A stretch of 9,692 nt of DNA from Brumimicrobium sp040882265 (lineage in GTDB: Bacteria > Bacteroidota > Bacteroidia > Flavobacteriales_D > Crocinitomicaceae): contig JBBEBO010000206.1 in the NCBI GenBank assembly GCA_040882265.1, positions 1 through 9,692 on the forward strand, in the 5' to 3' direction. Both the position numbers and the translations under genes were made by a program. Below are positions 6,496-9,692 of the stretch, in pieces (position 1 is the stretch's first letter; the number at the start of each line of letters is the position of its first letter). Below the pieces are notes generated by a model, which ran no database searches, was not told the origin of the DNA, and worked only from the letters and a program-made list of their open reading frames with translations.

Positions 6496-6541
6496 CCAGC
6501 ACTTATAATAAAATTAATGGTTAAGCTGATTGATTAAATGT

Positions 6542-6823
6542 TTAAAATATTTCTGCTATTTCTTTAAATCCTTCTCTAAATCCAACCATACTTTTATCCA
6601 ATTTAATTTTAACCTCCTTTGCTTTTTCTTCAGAGCTATTCAGCAACTCTTCATAGAAAGAATCCATTTGGTCTTTCTTGGTTTGTAATTTATCAATTCG
6701 CTCATCAAGTTGCTTTTTCATTTCACCACTTGCATTTTTGCTTTTATTTTCAAGCTCTAATATATCTCTATAAGCTTCATCAATTTTATTTTTAAATTCT
6801 GTTTTCAGTTCTTGTTTGTTCAT
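6542..6823 (-). CDS. Small charged coiled-coil protein, possibly sll1863-like stress protein
   Basis: 93 residues, almost entirely helical and rich in Lys/Glu, starting MNKQELKTEFKNKIDEAY. Heptad-like spacing runs from about residue 5 to 75, and the C-terminus ends FREGFKEIAEIF. No signal peptide, membrane segment or cysteine. Small proteins of this size with an amphipathic Glu/Lys helix and an FxEGFKE-type ending occur in Bacteroidota and are sometimes named sll1863-family stress response proteins. I make that link by pattern only, and the function is unknown. The gene converges on the RecQ-type gene with 46 bp between stops and no strong terminator hairpin. It starts with ATG at 6823 and has an A/T-rich leader. 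Composition matches its neighbours. Confidence 0.75.
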   Translation of the reverse strand: MNKQELKTEFKNKIDEAYRDILELENKSKNASGEMKKQLDERIDKLQTKKDQMDSFYEELLNSSEEKAKEVKIKLDKSMVGFREGFKEIAEIF

Positions 6824-6923
6824 AACACTGCTTTTTTAAGTTCCCAATCAAACTAAGCATCATTTACTCTAATTCCAAGAAAATCAGAAATATTTCACTT
6901 TTTTTAACTTATGATAAACAAAA

Positions 6924-8111
6924 CTAAAAATCAAACAATGAATTTGGGATTTGGTCGAAAAAAACCTTTTCGAAATAGCGACCAAAGCGTATTCCTTCAA
7001 AATAAAACCTCAATATATCTCTATAATTCAACCCGTTGTTTGCCATACCCATAGCGCCTTCCTGACATAGTCCAACGCCATGACCAAAACCACGACCTTT
7101 AAGTATCACATATTGTCCTTCTGGATAACAAGAAAACAAGGTTGATTTTAAATTAAAATGATACCTGATATCTCTTAATGGTATTCCAAGATGTGGACTA
7201 ATATAAAACGCCTTTCTATCAATTTGTTCAAAGTCGTAAATAATAGAACCATAAAGTGAATCTTCAACCGGATAAAAATAATTATTAACTAAAAAATTTC
7301 GCCATTTCGTTTTAGGAATTTTTTTCTCCCATGTTGCCTGCCTTGTATAAATACAAAAAGTGTCTTTAAAAGGTTGTAAATACGGAATATCTTCTTTCCA
7401 AACATAGTCTGAACGAGTTGTTTGACCTCCACAATTAGCGTGAAAATAACCATCTACTAACTCATTACCAACAGTGTCTTCTATATATTCTCCAGCTGTT
7501 TCCAAAACAGCTTTTTTAATTTCGTCCGTATAAGTCAACATATTATGATATGCTTGACAATGAACTTGATCACAAAGATTAAAACCTTCATTTTCATGTC
7601 GTTTCAATCTTTTTAAGGCATAAGTTCTACTTAAAACAGCCTGAGCTTTATAATATTCAATATGTTTTCCTCCACCACCTTCAGATTCTACAACTCCACC
7701 TAGATAATTAGTATACGAGACATTATTTATAACCGTTAAACCTTCTTTACTAGCAATAACAGAAAAAGCATCTCGGTATTTTCTCTCTTTAAGTATGGGG
7801 CTTCTCGGGCGCAATCTCAAAGCTAGATCTTTATTCGTTGGAGTTAAAGTTACTTTATCAAATCTTCCCAAAAGTCTTACACCATGTTTGAGCTCAACTT
7901 TATTATCACTCGTTTTTCTCAGTGCTACAAATTCATTTGGTAAGATTGCTCCAAAAGTAGTTGAGTCTCCTTTTATCAAATAACTTCCATTGAAGTATGC
8001 AAAATCAATACGCTGAACTTTATAAGCTCGAAAAACTCCAATATCGATCTCCTGTCCATTTGAAAATGTTGAGATACAGATTATAAATAGTATAAAAAGA
8101 AGTCTAACCAC
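6924..8111 (-). CDS. Exported SpoIID/LytB-domain protein, GTG start
   Basis: 395 residues with a signal peptide (1-19, VRLLFILFIICISTFSNG, then Gln). SpoIID-domain features in order: YTNYLGGVVESE (133-144, with Glu144 at the place of the catalytic Glu in SpoIID lytic transglycosylases), YYKAQAVLSRTYAL (153-166), CDQVHCQAY (180-188), GYFHANCGGQTT (221-232), VWKEDIPYLQPFKD (237-250), and GRGFGHGVGLCQEGAMGMANNG (339-360). Cys180, His184 and Cys185, perhaps with His172, resemble the metal-binding cluster described in SpoIID structures. Known: SpoIID cleaves peptidoglycan glycan strands at denuded sites; LytB-type homologues were called amidase enhancers. In a non-sporulating Bacteroidota a role in cell-wall turnover is inferred. 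Start: TAA lies in frame 12 bases upstream, so the GTG at 8111 is the first possible start and directly begins the signal peptide. Confidence 0.9.
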   Translation of the reverse strand: MVRLLFILFIICISTFSNGQEIDIGVFRAYKVQRIDFAYFNGSYLIKGDSTTFGAILPNEFVALRKTSDNKVELKHGVRLLGRFDKVTLTPTNKDLALRLRPRSPILKERKYRDAFSVIASKEGLTVINNVSYTNYLGGVVESEGGGGKHIEYYKAQAVLSRTYALKRLKRHENEGFNLCDQVHCQAYHNMLTYTDEIKKAVLETAGEYIEDTVGNELVDGYFHANCGGQTTRSDYVWKEDIPYLQPFKDTFCIYTRQATWEKKIPKTKWRNFLVNNYFYPVEDSLYGSIIYDFEQIDRKAFYISPHLGIPLRDIRYHFNLKSTLFSCYPEGQYVILKGRGFGHGVGLCQEGAMGMANNGLNYRDILRFYFEGIRFGRYFEKVFFDQIPNSLFDF

Positions 8112-8115
8112 GTTG

Positions 8116-8123
8116 CAAAATTA
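8116..8123 (-). promoter_or_regulatory. -7 box (TAATTTTG) almost touching the SpoIID gene start
   Basis: Minus-strand TAATTTTG is a full TAnnTTTG match ending only 4 bases before the GTG. At the 19-bp spacing the -33 position reads TTTT (8143-8146). A transcript from here would begin at or very close to the start codon, implying a leaderless or nearly leaderless mRNA. Confidence 0.45.
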
Positions 8124-8133
8124 GATTACAAAT

Positions 8134-8154
8134 GTCCACTATAAAATAGTAGAC
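8134..8154. promoter_or_regulatory. 21-bp palindrome over the -33 region of the SpoIID gene
   Basis: GTC-C-ACTAT-AAA-ATAGT-A-GAC: the arms match at 8 of 9 positions around a central AAA. It covers the predicted -33 element of the leftward promoter and lies well upstream of the rightward one, the place expected for a repressor operator. No regulator gene is present nearby to pair with it. Confidence 0.4.
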
Positions 8155-8224
8155 TTCATTATTTATTAACATTTAAAGAAAAATAATTTGAATTCCTTTG
8201 ATTACAGGTATTTGTGGGTATAAT

Positions 8225-8238
8225 ATCTTTTAAAAGAT
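8225..8238. promoter_or_regulatory. Perfect 14-bp palindrome upstream of the DUF1295 promoter
   Basis: ATCTTTTAAAAGAT is fully self-complementary with no spacer. It ends 17 bp before the -33 TTTG of the rightward promoter, a position suited to an activator or repressor. A chance origin is possible in AT-rich DNA. Confidence 0.35.
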
Positions 8239-8255
8239 TCCTTAAAAAAATATTA

Positions 8256-8286
8256 TTTGAAAAAAACGTAATTTTAGATATATTTA
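8256..8286 (+). promoter_or_regulatory. Bacteroidota-type promoter for the DUF1295 gene
   Basis: TTTG at 8256-8259, exactly 19 bp, then TATATTTA at 8279-8286: seven of the eight fixed positions of TTTG-N19-TAnnTTTG match. Transcription should start near 8291, about 35 nt before the ATG. The -7 box lies inside a second palindrome, GATATA-TT-TATATC (8277-8290). Confidence 0.55.
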
Positions 8287-8325
8287 TATCCAATTAAAAC
8301 GCTTAATAAATCAACTATTAACTTT

Positions 8326-9246
8326 ATGTGGAAAACAGCTATATTTCTAATTTTTTCTTTAATTGTAGTTCCTATCATCGCTTTTTATTACGGCAAAGCG
8401 CCAAATGAGATACAAATTCAAGCCATAATAACTACTCTAAATGTATATTTGATAGCATCAATTATATGCTTTTTGGTGAGTACTTTAACGAATAATCATA
8501 GTCAAGTTGACAAGTTGTGGAGTATCATGCCCATCATTTATGCTTGGATTATAGCTTACTATGGCGATTTCACCCCTAGAATGATTTTGATCGCTTCATT
8601 AATAAGTCTTTGGGGGATAAGGTTGACATATAATTTTTCACGCAGGGGCGGATATTCTTGGAAATTTTGGAGTGGAGATGAGGATTACAGATGGTCTGTG
8701 TTAAGAAAAAAGCCTGAATTTAAGTCAACTTGGAAATGGGTTTTATTTAATCTATTCTTTATTTCTTTATATCAAATGGGGTTGATTTTACTAATCACAT
8801 TTCCAATGATCAAAGCAATTGGGGGTAGTGAGATAAACCTCTTTGATTATATACTTGCAGCACTTGTAATATTTTTTATAATCACAGAAACAATCGCTGA
8901 TCAACAACAATGGAATTACCAAAAAACGAAACATAGACTTATCAAAGAAGGTAAAAAACTTACAGGAATATACTCCAAAGGCTTTGTTCACACGGGGCTA
9001 TGGTCTATCGTAAGACATCCAAACTACGCTTCTGAACAAGCAATTTGGATAGTGATGTATTTTTTCAGTGTTTCTGCGACAGGACAATGGCTAAATTGGT
9101 CTATTGTAGGCTGTTTACTTTTGGTAATACTTTTTAAAGGGAGTTCAGATTTCAGCGAAGCTATTACAAATAAAAAATACTCAGAATACGAACAATACAA
9201 AAAAATTACGGGGAGATTTTTTCCATATTTTGGGTCAAAAAAATAA
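8326..9246 (+). CDS. DUF1295 (steroid 5-alpha-reductase-like) integral membrane protein
   Basis: 306 residues with about seven or eight hydrophobic segments (near 3-22, 33-53, 64-80, 86-103, 137-160, 172-191, 238-255, 258-271). DUF1295 (PF06966) signatures seen: VDKLWSI (61-67), WGIRLTYNFSRRGGY (96-110) followed by EDYRW (119-123), ADQQQW (191-196), then GLWSIVRHPNYASEQAIW (224-241), and a C-terminal Y-x2-Y motif before TGRFFPYF. The RHPNY-x2-E block is the part shared with steroid 5-alpha reductases and isoprenylcysteine methyltransferases, where it contributes to nucleotide or cofactor binding. Substrate unknown; a membrane lipid or isoprenoid is a reasonable guess. ATG start directly before the first membrane helix, with a good promoter upstream. 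The next gene follows after 12 bp, suggesting co-transcription. Confidence 0.9.
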   Translation: MWKTAIFLIFSLIVVPIIAFYYGKAPNEIQIQAIITTLNVYLIASIICFLVSTLTNNHSQVDKLWSIMPIIYAWIIAYYGDFTPRMILIASLISLWGIRLTYNFSRRGGYSWKFWSGDEDYRWSVLRKKPEFKSTWKWVLFNLFFISLYQMGLILLITFPMIKAIGGSEINLFDYILAALVIFFIITETIADQQQWNYQKTKHRLIKEGKKLTGIYSKGFVHTGLWSIVRHPNYASEQAIWIVMYFFSVSATGQWLNWSIVGCLLLVILFKGSSDFSEAITNKKYSEYEQYKKITGRFFPYFGSKK

Positions 9247-9258
9247 ACTATATAACTG

Positions 9259-9692
9259 ATGCAGGTCAGCAAAAAACCAATTATACAATATTGTTCAGAT
9301 TTACACTTAGAATTTCTAATGAATAAGCGACTGCTTTTAGAAAATCCAATTCAACCAGTGGGAGACATATTAATTTTAGCGGGAGATGTTATTCCATTTA
9401 TAGAAATCGAAAAACACAATGATTTTTTTGATTATGTTTCTCAAAATTTTAAAGAAGTTTATTGGATTCCTGGAAATCATGAATATTATCAATACGATAT
9501 TTCTAAAAGAAAAGGCAGTTTTAAAATTAAGGTTAGACCAAACGTCACACTGCTTAATAATTCAACCATAGTAATTGATAATTTTAAACTTATCTTCTCT
9601 ACATTATGGACTTTTGTTTCTCCTTTAGAAAAGAAGGTTGGGGTCACTAACAAATTGAGGGGAGTTGGCTTTATTAAGCAAATAATTTTTCT
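9259..9692 (+). CDS. Metallophosphoesterase, N-terminal part (cut by window edge)
   Basis: The frame from ATG 9259 is open to the window end (144 codons). Calcineurin-like phosphoesterase motifs seen: YCSDLHLEF (11-19, D-x-H metal site), ILILAGDV (38-45, GD) and WIPGNHEYY (68-76, GNH-E), then a beta-strand KLIFSTLWTF (109-118). These supply most ligands of a dinuclear metal centre; the C-terminal His motifs lie beyond the window. The family hydrolyses phosphomonoesters or diesters, and the substrate cannot be told here. There is no signal peptide, so it is likely cytoplasmic. It begins 12 bp after the DUF1295 stop and probably shares its transcript. The sequence after about residue 125 (KVGVTNKLRGVGFIKQ) is less typical of the family. 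Confidence 0.88.
   Translation, partial: MQVSKKPIIQYCSDLHLEFLMNKRLLLENPIQPVGDILILAGDVIPFIEIEKHNDFFDYVSQNFKEVYWIPGNHEYYQYDISKRKGSFKIKVRPNVTLLNNSTIVIDNFKLIFSTLWTFVSPLEKKVGVTNKLRGVGFIKQIIF

Noticed and set aside
6496..6541. Bidirectional terminator between the RecQ-type gene and the small coiled-coil gene
   Set aside because: Only weak AT-only pairings are visible; no GC-bearing stem with a U-tract.
8791..9272. Minus-strand frames (8791-8991, 9024-9272) opposite the DUF1295 gene
   Set aside because: Antisense to a clear family member, with no signals of their own.

Overview
The window is AT-rich chromosomal DNA from a member of the Bacteroidota, most likely Flavobacteriales; a Crocinitomicaceae-like or other marine/freshwater flavobacterial lineage is my guess. 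The evidence is the protein families present (DUF2147, SpoIID/LytB-domain protein, TPR-coiled coil-PP2C phosphatase, a 627-residue RecQ-like helicase, DUF1295 membrane protein), the absence of clear Shine-Dalgarno sequences before most starts, and several promoters that fit the Bacteroidota pattern TTTG-N19-TAnnTTTG rather than the E. coli pattern. I see no tRNA, rRNA, CRISPR array, prophage or intact transposase.

Layout. 1-104 is the signal-peptide end of a gene leaving the window on the minus strand. 195-2195 (minus) is a membrane sensor phosphatase with TPRs outside and a PP2C/SpoIIE domain inside. 2196-2629 is a long non-coding stretch with small palindromes and no recognisable gene. 2630-3055 (minus) is a secreted DUF2147 protein. 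3180-3406 is a 227-bp non-autonomous inverted-repeat element (MITE-like) with TTAA at both ends, lying just downstream of ilvE (3435-4505, minus). ilvE is divergent from a RecQ-type helicase gene (4612-6495, plus, TTG start) across a 106-bp shared promoter region. A small coiled-coil protein gene (6542-6823, minus) converges on recQ. 6924-8111 (minus, GTG start) encodes an exported SpoIID/LytB-domain protein. It is divergent from 8326-9246 (plus), a DUF1295 membrane protein, which is followed after 12 bp by a metallophosphoesterase gene cut by the window end (9259-9692).

How the genes fit together. This reads as ordinary housekeeping and accessory chromosome: amino-acid metabolism, DNA repair, cell-envelope proteins and signalling, mostly in single-gene units. 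The only likely operon is DUF1295 plus metallophosphoesterase. I did not find a convincing new multi-gene system. The points that deserve a second look are the structured MITE, the RecQ paralogue with its zinc module moved to the C-terminal side of a roughly 200-residue middle region, the apparently leaderless GTG-initiated SpoIID gene with a 21-bp palindrome over its -33 region, and the palindromes ahead of the DUF1295 promoter.
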